From Bacteroidota bacterium (GTDB taxonomy: Bacteria; Bacteroidota; Bacteroidia; Chitinophagales; Chitinophagaceae), in NCBI GenBank assembly GCA_023415275.1, contig JAEZLJ010000103.1:1-27414 (forward strand): 27,414 nucleotides of DNA, given 5' to 3'. This document shows positions 1 through 7,110 of this stretch, one piece after another (position 1 is the first letter of the stretch; every line of letters starts with the position of its first letter). The translations under genes were made by a program, and so were the position numbers. The notes beneath the pieces are model-generated. The model was given only the letters and a program-made list of their open reading frames with translations, ran no database searches and was not told the DNA's origin.

Positions 1-939
1 GCCTATAGCCATGTGCAGGCCGCTCCCACCTCTCGTTTTACGTCCGGCAATGGTGGCCCCAATGAGGGTGAGCAACAGCACGGTAAAGGGCGTGGCAGTA
101 CGGCGGTACAGTTCCACCTTTAAGGGATTCAGGCCTTCTGCAGCACGGGTCTCCTCGGTTTTGATAAAACCCTCCAACTCGGGGGTGGTGAGGTTGTCTT
201 TTAAATAATTATCCACCTTTAATTCCTTGGGTTGAAGCTTCAGGTCAATATTCATGGAGGGAATATTCCTGATGGATTCACCAAGGCTATCCAGGTTGCG
301 TTCTACCACCGAAAGTAGCTTCCAGTTACGCTTGGCCGTATCCCATTCCAGTCTTTGCGCTCTTAGGTTGTAGAACATTTTATTGTTCCGGACCTTGTTG
401 ATAAAGATACCAGCGGCGGTTTTGGAGGCAGTATCATAGTTTTTGATGCCTATATAGGTTACCGGGTCAATCCGACGGTAAATGGAACTGCTGCTAAAAT
501 TAGGATTGGGACCGTTGTTATCGATATAGGTGGTTTGAAACCGGCTCCTGATCTCATTGGCTCGTGGAAGCACATAACGGGCAGCAAAAAATAATCCTAT
601 GGCAAAGAACAACCCGCCAATGAAATAGGGTCTTAACCACCGGTTGTAAGTGGTGCCGCTGGCTAATATGGCAATGACCTCAGACTTCAGGGCCATTTTG
701 CTGGTGAAATAGATAACGGCTATAAATACAAACAAGGGATAGAGCATGCCCCAGATAAAAGGTATGAATCCTATGTAATAGTCATAGAAGATCTCCTTGC
801 TGCTAAGACCTGACTTTACAAAATCGTCTGTTTTTTCACTGATATCAATGGCCACGGCCAGCGTGGTCATAATGAGCATGCAGAAAAAGAAAGTAACTAT
901 AAACTTGCGCAGTATGTACCAGTCGATCTTGGTAAGCAT
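1..939 (-). CDS. LptF/LptG family permease, 3' end outside the window
   Basis: Reading the minus strand from an ATG at 939 gives an uninterrupted frame of 313 codons to the window edge. The product starts MLTKIDWYILRKF, followed by a membrane segment, two further N-terminal membrane segments, a long soluble part and another hydrophobic segment (PFTVLLLTLIGATIAG) near the window edge. This is the YjgP/YjgQ plan: N-terminal helices, a periplasmic beta-jellyroll, then C-terminal helices. Such proteins form the inner-membrane part of the LptBFG transporter that extracts lipopolysaccharide for export to the outer membrane. The typical start 'ykYilrkfl' and the motif FVFIAVIYFTSKMALKSEVIA are visible. 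Whether it is LptF or LptG cannot be decided. It is divergent from citrate synthase, with a 180-bp gap, and its upstream region has no copy of the TGGyA-type promoter motif seen elsewhere here. Confidence 0.9.
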   Translation of the reverse strand, partial: MLTKIDWYILRKFIVTFFFCMLIMTTLAVAIDISEKTDDFVKSGLSSKEIFYDYYIGFIPFIWGMLYPLFVFIAVIYFTSKMALKSEVIAILASGTTYNRWLRPYFIGGLFFAIGLFFAARYVLPRANEIRSRFQTTYIDNNGPNPNFSSSSIYRRIDPVTYIGIKNYDTASKTAAGIFINKVRNNKMFYNLRAQRLEWDTAKRNWKLLSVVERNLDSLGESIRNIPSMNIDLKLQPKELKVDNYLKDNLTTPELEGFIKTEETRAAEGLNPLKVELYRRTATPFTVLLLTLIGATIAGRKTRGGSGLHMAIG

Positions 940-1045
940 GAAAGCGAAGTAAATATATAATTGGAAGAATAGCTGAAAAGAAAATGATAAGTTTTCATCA
1001 GGGGCACCAGATACAAGAGACCTAATCGTTTAATTCTCAGCTTTT

Positions 1046-1076
1046 TTTGTTGCAACAACCTCATTCTATAACTTTA
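1046..1076 (+). promoter_or_regulatory. Housekeeping (Bacteroidetes-type) promoter of citrate synthase
   Basis: TTTG at 1046-1049 and TAACTTTA at 1069-1076 are separated by 19 bp, matching the Bacteroidetes primary sigma pattern TTTG-N19-TAnnTTTG except for the last base. Transcription would start near 1083, giving a leader of about 37 nt. A perfect 12-bp palindrome (TTGTTGCAACAA, 1047-1058) overlaps the -33 box and could be an operator. Confidence 0.6.
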
Positions 1077-1119
1077 GGGGCCTAACGATTAACCTACTCT
1101 AACAAGAAAAAATGTAAAA

Positions 1120-2445
1120 ATGGGTGTTATAAAGGACAGGTTTAAAGAAAAAGCGGATGTGCTTGCAACAGAAATCAAAGATCTTTTAAAGGAACATGGT
1201 TCAAAAGTGATAGGCGAAGTACAACTTTCGCAGATCTACCAGGGAATGAGGGGGATTACCGGGCTGGTGACAGAAACCTCGCTGCTGGATGCCCAGGACG
1301 GCATTCGTTTCCGTGGATATTCCATTCCCGAATTGCAGGAAAAGTTGCCAAAGGCTGATGGAGGCTCAGAACCCTTGCCCGAAGGCTTATTTCATTTGAT
1401 GCTGGTGGGTGAGTTGCCAACAGATGAAGATGTGCAACATGTAACATCAGTATGGCAACGCCGGAGCCATGTGCCCAATCATGTATTTGCTACTATAGAA
1501 GCATTGCCGGTTACTGCTCACCCCATGACGCAGTTTGTGGTGGCCATCATGGCTTTGCAAACTGAAAGCCAGTTTGCCAAGAAGTATGCAGCAGGCATGA
1601 ATAAAAAGGAATACTGGGATGCTATTTTTGATGATTCCATGGACCTTATTGCCAGGTTGCCCAGGGTAGCTGCCTATATCTATCGCAGAAAATATAAGAA
1701 TGGCGACCACATTCAGCCCAACGGGTTGTTGGATTGGGCAGGCAACTTTGCCCATATGATGGGATACCAGGATGAGAGTTTCAAGGAATTGATGCGTTTA
1801 TATATGACCATTCATGCCGACCATGAGGGAGGTAACGTTTCAGCACATACGACGCACCTGGTAGGGTCTGCCTTGAGCGATCCGTATCTAAGTTATGCTG
1901 CAGGTATGAATGGATTGGCGGGTCCTCTTCACGGCCTGGCCAACCAGGAAGTGATCAAATGGATCTTTGAACTGAGGGAAGATCTGAAAACAGACCTGCC
2001 CAGTAAAGAACAGATTGCTGAATATGTGAAAAAAACCCTGAGTGAAGGAAAGGTTGTTCCGGGTTATGGACATGCTGTATTAAGAAAGACAGATCCACGC
2101 TTTACTGCACAAATGGAATTCGGGAAAAAGCACATGCCTGACGATCCGTTGGTGCAAACCGTTTGGAATATCTATGAAACAGTTCCGCCCATACTTCAAT
2201 CATTAGGCAAGATCAAAAACCCATGGCCAAATGTGGATGCCCATAGTGGGGCACTATTGGTTCATTATGGAATGGTGGAGTATGAGTTTTATACCGTTTT
2301 GTTTGCCGTAAGCCGTGCCCTTGGTGTATTAGCCAGCCTTTGTTGGGACAGGGCTCTTGGATTCCCGCTGGAAAGGCCTAAATCGGTAAGTACACGCCTG
2401 GTGAAAAAATGGCTGAAAGGAGAGGACGAGATTTGGGGTGATTAA
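1120..2445 (+). CDS. gltA: Citrate synthase, mitochondrial (eukaryotic) type
   Basis: 441 residues. Citrate synthase condenses acetyl-CoA and oxaloacetate to citrate, the entry step of the TCA cycle. The catalytic residues can be placed by similarity to the pig enzyme: His271 in GPLHGLANQEV, His318 in PGYGHAVLRKTDPRF and Asp373 in NPWPNVDAHSG. The stretches HEGGNVSAHTTHLVGSALSD and RALGFPLERPKS are characteristic of the animal and plant mitochondrial enzyme, not of the hexameric GltA of enterobacteria. The length also fits the mature mitochondrial form rather than the short Gram-positive form. The gene stands alone: it has its own promoter, and a strong hairpin terminator follows 26 bp after the stop. 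The start fits the family N-terminus. The symbol gltA is used in the generic sense only. Confidence 0.96.
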   Translation: MGVIKDRFKEKADVLATEIKDLLKEHGSKVIGEVQLSQIYQGMRGITGLVTETSLLDAQDGIRFRGYSIPELQEKLPKADGGSEPLPEGLFHLMLVGELPTDEDVQHVTSVWQRRSHVPNHVFATIEALPVTAHPMTQFVVAIMALQTESQFAKKYAAGMNKKEYWDAIFDDSMDLIARLPRVAAYIYRRKYKNGDHIQPNGLLDWAGNFAHMMGYQDESFKELMRLYMTIHADHEGGNVSAHTTHLVGSALSDPYLSYAAGMNGLAGPLHGLANQEVIKWIFELREDLKTDLPSKEQIAEYVKKTLSEGKVVPGYGHAVLRKTDPRFTAQMEFGKKHMPDDPLVQTVWNIYETVPPILQSLGKIKNPWPNVDAHSGALLVHYGMVEYEFYTVLFAVSRALGVLASLCWDRALGFPLERPKSVSTRLVKKWLKGEDEIWGD

Positions 2446-2470
2446 TATTCTTTATTTAAATAAATAGGAA

Positions 2471-2499
2471 GGCTCTCAATTTATATTGGGAGCTTTTTT
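2471..2499 (+). terminator. Intrinsic terminator after citrate synthase
   Basis: An 8-bp stem with one G-U pair (GCTCTCAA / TTGGGAGC), a short AT loop and a run of six or seven T residues follow the citrate synthase stop codon. Confidence 0.85.
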
Positions 2500-2547
2500 A
2501 TTTGTGGTAATGATTTCAATGGATGAATGCTGGTAATACAACCCGCA

Positions 2548-2892
2548 TTAAAAGAAATTGTCTAAGGATTTGAGGCTGATAGGCTTTTCCCATATGGTCA
2601 ATTTAGCTCCATCCAGTTCGGTAGGCATGGTAGGCCTGAAAGCACTGATCAAATGAAATTGAATATCGGGGTATTTTTTAAATAGGTCTGGTAACTTATC
2701 CCATCCCAGGCCATCTGGAAGATTGTAATCAATAAAAAGATAATCAGGTACGATTTCGTTCAGCCTGGATATGCCATCCCCTAAGGTATGTGCAATATAG
2801 ACTTCATAATTCTTTCGCAGGAAATAGGTCTTCATGAGCAGACATAGGTCTACCTCATCATCAATTATTAATACTTTTTTCCTCGTTATCAT
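2548..2892 (-). CDS. Stand-alone receiver-domain response regulator
   Basis: 114 residues made up of a single REC domain with no output domain. The acidic pair Asp11/Asp12 is in IIDDE, the phospho-acceptor is Asp55 in FIDYNLPDG, the switch Ser83 in LISAF replaces the more usual Thr, and Lys103 is in WEKP. All phosphorylation residues are therefore present. Proteins like this pass phosphate between kinases or act through protein contacts. It diverges from the YtxH gene cluster, and both directions carry the TGGTATG-N4-TTTA element, so they are probably co-induced. An AGAAGAG stretch just before the ATG may be a ribosome binding site. Its most obvious partner in the window is the hybrid kinase at 8889, but that is inference. 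Confidence 0.9.
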   Translation of the reverse strand: MITRKKVLIIDDEVDLCLLMKTYFLRKNYEVYIAHTLGDGISRLNEIVPDYLFIDYNLPDGLGWDKLPDLFKKYPDIQFHLISAFRPTMPTELDGAKLTIWEKPISLKSLDNFF

Positions 2893-2915
2893 AGCTCTTC
2901 TAAAGTCTTTATTCC

Positions 2916-2930
2916 TAAATTATCATACCA
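2916..2930 (-). promoter_or_regulatory. -24/-12-like promoter motif before the receiver protein
   Basis: On the minus strand it reads TGGTATG-ATAA-TTTA and ends 23 bp before the ATG at 2892. It is one of the best copies of the recurring element and nearly identical to the one facing the other way at 3037. Confidence 0.6.
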
Positions 2931-3036
2931 ATCCAAAAACTGGGCAATAATAAATATATCCCATAAAATTATGGGTTTGATGTATATGATACACATTCTG
3001 TTTCAATTATTATTACAGGTTTGAAATTGAGGTGTT

Positions 3037-3051
3037 TGGTATGATTATTTA
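3037..3051 (+). promoter_or_regulatory. -24/-12-like promoter motif before the YtxH cluster
   Basis: TGGTATG-ATTA-TTTA lies 44 bp before the ATG at 3096. It differs from the divergent copy at 2916-2930 only in the unconserved spacer. Confidence 0.6.
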
Positions 3052-3095
3052 AACATTACCATGAAAAATTGCTCACCTTATAAATAGTTATCATT

Positions 3096-3353
3096 ATGAC
3101 AACAAAATCAAAGATTATACTGGGACTGGTAGGCGCTGCAGCAGCAGGTGTAGTAGTAGGTTTGCTTTTAGCTCCTGATAAAGGCACTGAATTGAGGTCT
3201 AAGATTTCCAGGAAAACAGGCGATTGGACAAATCATTTATCAGATCTTTTTTCCAGTGCAAAGGAAGAAGTTAGTAATATGGCAAGAAAAGGATCCCGGG
3301 CAGCATCTGATGCGGGAAATAAATTCAACAATGTAACTGATAACTTCAGTTAA
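3096..3353 (+). CDS. YtxH domain-containing protein
   Basis: 85 residues. A short basic start (MTTKSK) is followed by one glycine/alanine-rich membrane segment (about residues 7-26) that runs into GLLLAPDKGTELRSKI, the hallmark of the YtxH family (LLAP-x-x-G-x-E-x-R). The rest is an amphipathic helical tail. YtxH proteins are membrane-anchored and associated with general stress in Bacillus; their molecular function is unknown. It is the first gene of a cluster with the holin-like gene at 3413 and the overlapping gene at 3783. This YtxH, holin-like, small-helical-protein order is common in Bacteroidetes and Proteobacteria and is not a prophage sign. Confidence 0.9.
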   Translation: MTTKSKIILGLVGAAAAGVVVGLLLAPDKGTELRSKISRKTGDWTNHLSDLFSSAKEEVSNMARKGSRAASDAGNKFNNVTDNFS

Positions 3354-3412
3354 TCAATATAAGCGCAGGTCAATAACTAGCCTGCACTTTCTTTTACCTA
3401 TAAACCATAGGC

Positions 3413-3796
3413 ATGGAAGATTTTGCAACTCAAAATGAGACTAAAACAAAGGAAGATTTAAAGACGAAAGCTACCCATCTTAAAGACCATGCAAGTGAGT
3501 ATGTAAAGACCTATGTGCAGTTGGCCAAGGCAAAGGCCACTATTGGGGCATCTAATGCAGCTTCGGGAATTGTGATAGCAGTTTCAGCTGTTTTATTCAC
3601 CTTTTTCTTTTTGATCTTTGCCTTTACCGGTTTAGCCTGGTGGTTAGGCGGCTTACTGAATAGCCCAGCTGCAGGTTTCTTTTGCGTAGCCGGTTTTTTC
3701 CTCCTTTTGATCATTTTGATTTTTGCTCTTCGTAAAAAGGTTATAGTTCCTATGATCAGGAATTCCATTATCAGCAAGGTTTATGAAAAAGATTAA
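3413..3796 (+). CDS. Phage-holin-family (YqjE-like) membrane protein
   Basis: 127 residues. A charged N-terminal helix of about 45 residues is followed by two strongly hydrophobic segments (about 49-75 and 83-106) and a basic end. This is the plan of the 'phage holin superfamily III' or YqjE proteins, chromosomal stress-associated inner-membrane proteins named only by weak resemblance to holins. No lysis or phage genes lie nearby. It starts 59 bp after the YtxH gene and overlaps the next gene by 14 bp, so the three are probably translated from one message. A weak GCAGG/CCTGC hairpin sits in the gap before it. Confidence 0.85.
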   Translation: MEDFATQNETKTKEDLKTKATHLKDHASEYVKTYVQLAKAKATIGASNAASGIVIAVSAVLFTFFFLIFAFTGLAWWLGGLLNSPAAGFFCVAGFFLLLIILIFALRKKVIVPMIRNSIISKVYEKD

Positions 3797-4190
3797 AACA
3801 TACGAGGATCTTTTGCAGGAAGAGCAACGACTATTATCGCAGTTGAAAGCTACAGAATTATTGATTCGTGATGACATTGCCGGGGTAAAGGAAGGGTTGA
3901 AGCCAGTAGGTAAGGTAATGAAAATGGTAAGTAAGTTCACTACACGGGACAGAACGGGTGCTTTTGCCAACTTTGGATTGGATTTCAGCGTGGATCTTCT
4001 GGTTAGGAGGATACTACTGGCAAGGGCGGGATGGTTCACTAAAATCCTGATACCATATATCATTAAGAACTATTCTTCTCATTTCATTACGGAACAGCAG
4101 AAGGCTAAAATGATGCAAAAGATCAGTTCCATTCTTGCCAAGTTTCGTCCTAAAGCTGACACGGCATCAACTGCCCAGGCGGCGAGCTAA
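3783..4190 (+). CDS. Small helical protein of unknown function, coupled to the holin-like gene
   Basis: 135 residues with no domain I can name. Residues 1-45 are charged and helical (EDLLQEEQRLLSQLKATE). A central part with scattered hydrophobic positions contains LDFSVDLLVRRILLARAGW, and the tail is Ala/Lys-rich. The start lies inside the end of the preceding gene (14-bp overlap), which suggests translational coupling. By position it resembles the third gene of YtxH / holin / YqjK-like sets, whose products are thought to sit at the membrane. It ends before a clear inverted repeat at 4212. The reading frame is well supported; the function is unknown. Confidence 0.8.
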   Translation: MKKIKTYEDLLQEEQRLLSQLKATELLIRDDIAGVKEGLKPVGKVMKMVSKFTTRDRTGAFANFGLDFSVDLLVRRILLARAGWFTKILIPYIIKNYSSHFITEQQKAKMMQKISSILAKFRPKADTASTAQAAS

Positions 4191-4211
4191 GCTTAAAAGA
4201 ATATTTCAGCT

Positions 4212-4253
4212 AATAATCTGCAGGGATATTGTTAAACCAATGCAGATTATTTG
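4212..4253 (+). terminator. Inverted repeat, probable terminator of the YtxH cluster
   Basis: An 11-bp perfect stem (AATAATCTGCA at 4212-4222, TGCAGATTATT at 4241-4251) with an 18-nt loop lies 21 bp after the last stop codon. The T-run is short, so termination may be partial. Confidence 0.55.
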
Positions 4254-4277
4254 CAATCATGCCTTTACATGCAAAAC

Positions 4278-4292
4278 AGGTACAGTTTTTAG
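4278..4292 (+). promoter_or_regulatory. -24/-12-like promoter motif before the 69-residue gene
   Basis: AGGTACA-GTTT-TTAG lies 31 bp before the ATG at 4324. The first base is A instead of T; the rest fits the recurring element. Confidence 0.45.
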
Positions 4293-4323
4293 TTACTTAT
4301 TTTTTACCATTTTATAATACAAT

Positions 4324-4533
4324 ATGGACAGGAATAATATTAACCAGGCTCCAGGTGAAAAGCTTCACGATACTAATGAAGGATTCCCAGATATGACACC
4401 CAGGAGAATTGGTGGAGAAGATAGCCTGGCTGAAGCATCTCCCATTGACGACCGTGCTGATGAAAAAGTGTTGGATAATAGGAGCAGGATTGATTCGAAC
4501 AGGAAAGATAATAACGATAGTGAACAGGAATGA
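4324..4533 (+). CDS. Small hydrophilic acidic protein, unknown function
   Basis: 69 residues, very rich in Asp, Glu, Asn and Arg, without hydrophobic segments, so probably soluble and largely unstructured. A central stretch, GGEDSLAEASPIDDRADEKV, looks like a conserved motif rather than random translation. I do not recognise a named family. Support for a real gene comes from a copy of the recurring promoter motif at a normal distance upstream, a strong terminator downstream (4690) and the biased composition. Antisense frames over the same DNA look like shadows. Confidence 0.6.
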   Translation: MDRNNINQAPGEKLHDTNEGFPDMTPRRIGGEDSLAEASPIDDRADEKVLDNRSRIDSNRKDNNDSEQE

Positions 4534-4689
4534 TGATAAAAACACTGGTAGGAACAGATAGTTAGATGATTAGTTGTGAACAGGCCGGATAAGGAAATGC
4601 CTGGAAGGTGTCTCAAAGTTTAGGTGGATGGATAATGATTTTCCAGGGAAAGCATTTCATATTTTTTGTCATCAGAGGGTTAGGTTTGC

Positions 4690-4727
4690 AAGTGGCCTCC
4701 GTTCAATCGGTGGCCACTTCTTTTTTT
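4690..4727 (+). terminator. Strong intrinsic terminator
   Basis: Perfect 8-bp stem AAGTGGCC / GGCCACTT with a 14-nt loop, then C and seven T. It ends the transcript of the gene at 4324. The DNA between 4534 and 4690 holds no convincing coding region and would be a 3' untranslated region, or a small RNA. Confidence 0.8.
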
Positions 4728-4750
4728 ATAGGGTATCAATGGGCATAATA

Positions 4751-4775
4751 AAAGGCGCTATGTCTATGCGCCTTT
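4751..4775 (-). terminator. Terminator of the DUF1328 gene (minus strand)
   Basis: Perfect 8-bp stem AAAGGCGC / GCGCCTTT with a 9-nt loop, followed on the minus strand by TTATTATG. It sits 24 bp beyond the stop codon of the small gene at 4799-4966. Together with the terminator at 4690 it separates the converging transcripts. Confidence 0.75.
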
Positions 4776-4798
4776 ATTATTTAGAAACATTGTTACAG

Positions 4799-4966
4799 TT
4801 AATCTACTCTTCTAAATCCGCCTGCGATCAAAGAAAGCACAAACAATACAAGGAAGATATAGAAAAGAATTTTTGCTATAGAAGCTGCACCAGCAGCTAT
4901 TCCACCAAAACCGAATATTGCTGCGATAATGGCGATCACTAAAAAGATAATTGTCCAGCGTAGCAT
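4799..4966 (-). CDS. DUF1328 family small membrane protein (YtjA-like)
   Basis: 55 residues: MLRWTIIFLVIAIIAAIFGF, then GGIAAGAASIAKILF, a second hydrophobic segment, and an end in GGFRRVD. This is the typical DUF1328/YtjA pattern, a two-helix membrane protein starting M-L-R/G-W with a glycine turn between the helices. These are small stress-associated membrane proteins of unknown function. The gene has a terminator downstream and a TGGTACA-N4-TTTA promoter-like element 45 bp upstream. Its promoter region faces that of the gene at 5186. Confidence 0.9.
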   Translation of the reverse strand: MLRWTIIFLVIAIIAAIFGFGGIAAGAASIAKILFYIFLVLFVLSLIAGGFRRVD

Positions 4967-5011
4967 AAGTTATAGTTTTTGTATGGTTAATAAATCTTCA
5001 AGAATAATAGT

Positions 5012-5026
5012 TAAAGAATTGTACCA
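5012..5026 (-). promoter_or_regulatory. -24/-12-like promoter motif before DUF1328
   Basis: On the minus strand it reads TGGTACA-ATTC-TTTA and lies 45 bp before the ATG at 4966. Confidence 0.55.
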
Positions 5027-5141
5027 TAAAGCATATCCCTTGAAAAAAATTGATTAATAATTGGGTAGAGAATTTTGAGGAATATGTTCCACTAAGGAGA
5101 AAAAAATCCCTATATCTATTGAATTATAAGCTAAAATATTA

Positions 5142-5156
5142 TGGTACATTTTTTAT
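5142..5156 (+). promoter_or_regulatory. -24/-12-like promoter motif before the 65-residue gene
   Basis: TGGTACA-TTTT-TTAT lies 29 bp before the ATG at 5186. Its first seven bases equal those of the divergent DUF1328 copy. Confidence 0.5.
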
Positions 5157-5185
5157 TATAAAAACAATAGCAGTAGACACTAAAA

Positions 5186-5383
5186 ATGCAAAGCAGTATG
5201 ATTATCAGAACTTTTTCCTCAGTTCAGCCTGTCAATTCAGGCAAACCAACCATGCCTTTGGGAAGGCAACCCATTGTGGAGAGAAAGATTTCTGATCCAT
5301 CTTCCTCGCCAAAGTGCGAAAGATATCCTGTACCATCATTCTTTGATTACAGGTCGAGGCCAAGAGATTCTGAAGTAATATAA
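5186..5383 (+). CDS. Small basic protein, unknown function
   Basis: 65 residues with many Pro, Ser and Arg and no membrane segment. I do not recognise a family. The case for a real gene rests on its surroundings: a promoter-like TGGTACA element 29 bp before the ATG and a textbook terminator 24 bp after the stop. A second in-frame ATG at codon 5 is an alternative start. An overlapping longer frame starting at 5050 looks less protein-like and would begin upstream of the putative promoter. It could instead be a small RNA bounded by the same signals. Confidence 0.45.
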   Translation: MQSSMIIRTFSSVQPVNSGKPTMPLGRQPIVERKISDPSSSPKCERYPVPSFFDYRSRPRDSEVI

Positions 5384-5407
5384 ACTGGATTCATCCTTAA
5401 TCATATA

Positions 5408-5432
5408 AGCAACCTGGAAGGGTTGCTTTTTT
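5408..5432 (+). terminator. Intrinsic terminator
   Basis: Perfect 7-bp stem AGCAACC / GGTTGCT with a 6-nt loop and six T. It implies a plus-strand transcript ending here, consistent with the gene at 5186. From 5433 to 5608 I see nothing convincing. Confidence 0.85.
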
Positions 5433-5608
5433 AATGCGGTCTCAGCTATAAAAAAGATTATAGTAGGGCTTGCTTGTGGAGATAGTTCCCCATATTGATG
5501 ACCTCTCTTGCTATTATCTTGATTTTATATCTACTTATTGCCTATAGGACCGCTATTTAAATCAATGATTTTCAACGAAGTCTAACTCTTTTTCCCCAAT
5601 TGGGTTTT

Positions 5609-5623
5609 TGGTGTCAGACTTGT
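5609..5623 (+). promoter_or_regulatory. Weak -24/-12-like motif before rpoN
   Basis: TGGTGTC-AGAC-TTGT lies 29 bp before the rpoN start. It has G where the other copies have A, but TTG at the -12 side is closer to the sigma-54 consensus. It may indicate autoregulation. Confidence 0.3.
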
Positions 5624-5652
5624 CTTAGGAAGTATGAGCCAAAATAAGCACC

Positions 5653-7068
5653 ATGATCAATCAGCACTTAGGTCAGAAGCAGCGTCTAAAGATTTTACCC
5701 CAACAGATTCAATTACTTAATTTTTTCCACCTGAATACCCTGGAACTTGAACAAAGGATACAGCAGGAAATTGAAGATAATCCCTTGCTGGAGGATCAGA
5801 AGAATGAATTTGAACCTGTGATTGATAAGTTCAATAAAGATTCGGTGCAGGATTACCAGGACTGGGAAGAATATGGATATGATGATATTCCGGATTACAA
5901 GGTGGAGTACGGCTGCACACTTCATAACGATAAGTTGCCCGAGCGGCCAATAACCAATAGTAGTGATTACCGGATATCTGTAAAGGAACAATACAAGCTT
6001 ACTACTGATGATCCCAGGGAAATTGAACTGGCTGAGTTCATTATTGATTCGCTTAATGAATGTGGGTTGATGGAACAAAAGCTGGAAGATCTTGCCGAGG
6101 ATATTTCGTTCAAGTATAACCGTTGGGTAGAAGCAGATGAAATAGAAACTATTCTTTTAAAGATTCAGCAATTAGAGCCTGTAGGGATTGGCGCCCGCTG
6201 TATTAAAGAATGTTTGTTGATACAGCTTTACCGGTTGAATCGGAAAAGACCTGATGTGCGCACGGCTGTGAAACTACTGGAAGAGCATTTTAATGATCTG
6301 CACAACCGAAACATGGATAAAATAAGGGCTCATCTCCAGATAGATGAAGAAGAGCTCAAAATAGTCCTGAAGCTGATTGCCAGTTTAAAGATGAAGCCGG
6401 TCTGTGAATTGCAGGAAGGGATCAATCAAAACATTGTTCCGGATTTTATAATTACCAGGAGTGGCGATTCAATAGAAGTACAGCTATTTAGACAGCGCTC
6501 AGAAAGTTTAAATATCAATTCTTCCTGGAAGGAAATGGCTGAGAATAATGCTAAGGTAACTACGGATAAATCTGCCGTCCAGTACATTAAAAATAAATTG
6601 CAATCAGCCCAATGGTTTATTCATGCGGTGCAGCAGAGAGAAGGTACTATGATGAAGATCATGAAGGCAATAGTGGAACTGCAATATGATTATTTTATGT
6701 CAGGTGACATTAACCAGTTGAAGCCGATGATCTTAAAAAATATTGCTGAAATGGTAGGTGTTGATATTTCAACTGTATCCCGTATCACCTGTAATAAGTA
6801 TGCAGAATCGCCATTTGGACTGTTATTACTTAAGGATCTGTTTACTGAAGGAATAGCTAACCAAAAAGGGCAGGTGATCAGTAATAAGGTCATACAGTCG
6901 GCAATTGAAGAAGTAATTGATGGAGAAGATAAGCACAATCCATATACGGATCAGCAGCTGGTAAAGATACTTTCACAGAAAGGCTTTTCGGTGGCCAGGA
7001 GAACAGTGGCTAAATACCGTGAACAATTGCAGATACCAGTATCCCATGTACGCGGTTTATGGGCATAA
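5653..7068 (+). CDS. rpoN: RNA polymerase sigma-54 factor
   Basis: 471 residues. Sigma-54 directs RNA polymerase to -24/-12 promoters and needs an AAA+ activator to open them. Region I is seen at residues 1-50 (ILPQQIQLLNFFHLNTLELE, then IEDNPLLED). An acidic linker follows, then the core-binding domain and the promoter-binding part with DISTVSR. The RpoN box ARRTVAKYRE is at residues 448-457 and is intact, which predicts recognition of a GG-containing -24 element. The length is usual. The ATG at 5653 matches the family N-terminus. The activator gene follows after 42 bp, suggesting co-transcription. Together with the kinase at 8889 this forms a self-contained sigma-54 control block. Confidence 0.97.
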   Translation: MINQHLGQKQRLKILPQQIQLLNFFHLNTLELEQRIQQEIEDNPLLEDQKNEFEPVIDKFNKDSVQDYQDWEEYGYDDIPDYKVEYGCTLHNDKLPERPITNSSDYRISVKEQYKLTTDDPREIELAEFIIDSLNECGLMEQKLEDLAEDISFKYNRWVEADEIETILLKIQQLEPVGIGARCIKECLLIQLYRLNRKRPDVRTAVKLLEEHFNDLHNRNMDKIRAHLQIDEEELKIVLKLIASLKMKPVCELQEGINQNIVPDFIITRSGDSIEVQLFRQRSESLNINSSWKEMAENNAKVTTDKSAVQYIKNKLQSAQWFIHAVQQREGTMMKIMKAIVELQYDYFMSGDINQLKPMILKNIAEMVGVDISTVSRITCNKYAESPFGLLLLKDLFTEGIANQKGQVISNKVIQSAIEEVIDGEDKHNPYTDQQLVKILSQKGFSVARRTVAKYREQLQIPVSHVRGLWA

Positions 7069-7110
7069 TTTCGTTACTTTAATTTCGAACCAAATAAATA
7101 AAGATCCCAA

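Noticed and set aside
3413..3796. Holin-like protein as a prophage marker
   Set aside because: No endolysin, capsid, integrase or att sites nearby; the YtxH / holin-like / helical-protein order is a common chromosomal stress set.
4628..4942. 104-residue plus-strand frame
   Set aside because: It runs across two terminator hairpins and antisense to the DUF1328 gene, and its composition is not protein-like.
5050..5295. 81-residue plus-strand frame
   Set aside because: Begins upstream of the promoter-like element, overlaps the 65-residue frame that ends at the terminator, and looks less protein-like.
7068..7110. -24/-12-like motif before the NtrC gene (TGGGCAT-AATT-TCGT)
   Set aside because: The TT position is not kept and the gap is only 42 bp; co-transcription with rpoN is simpler.
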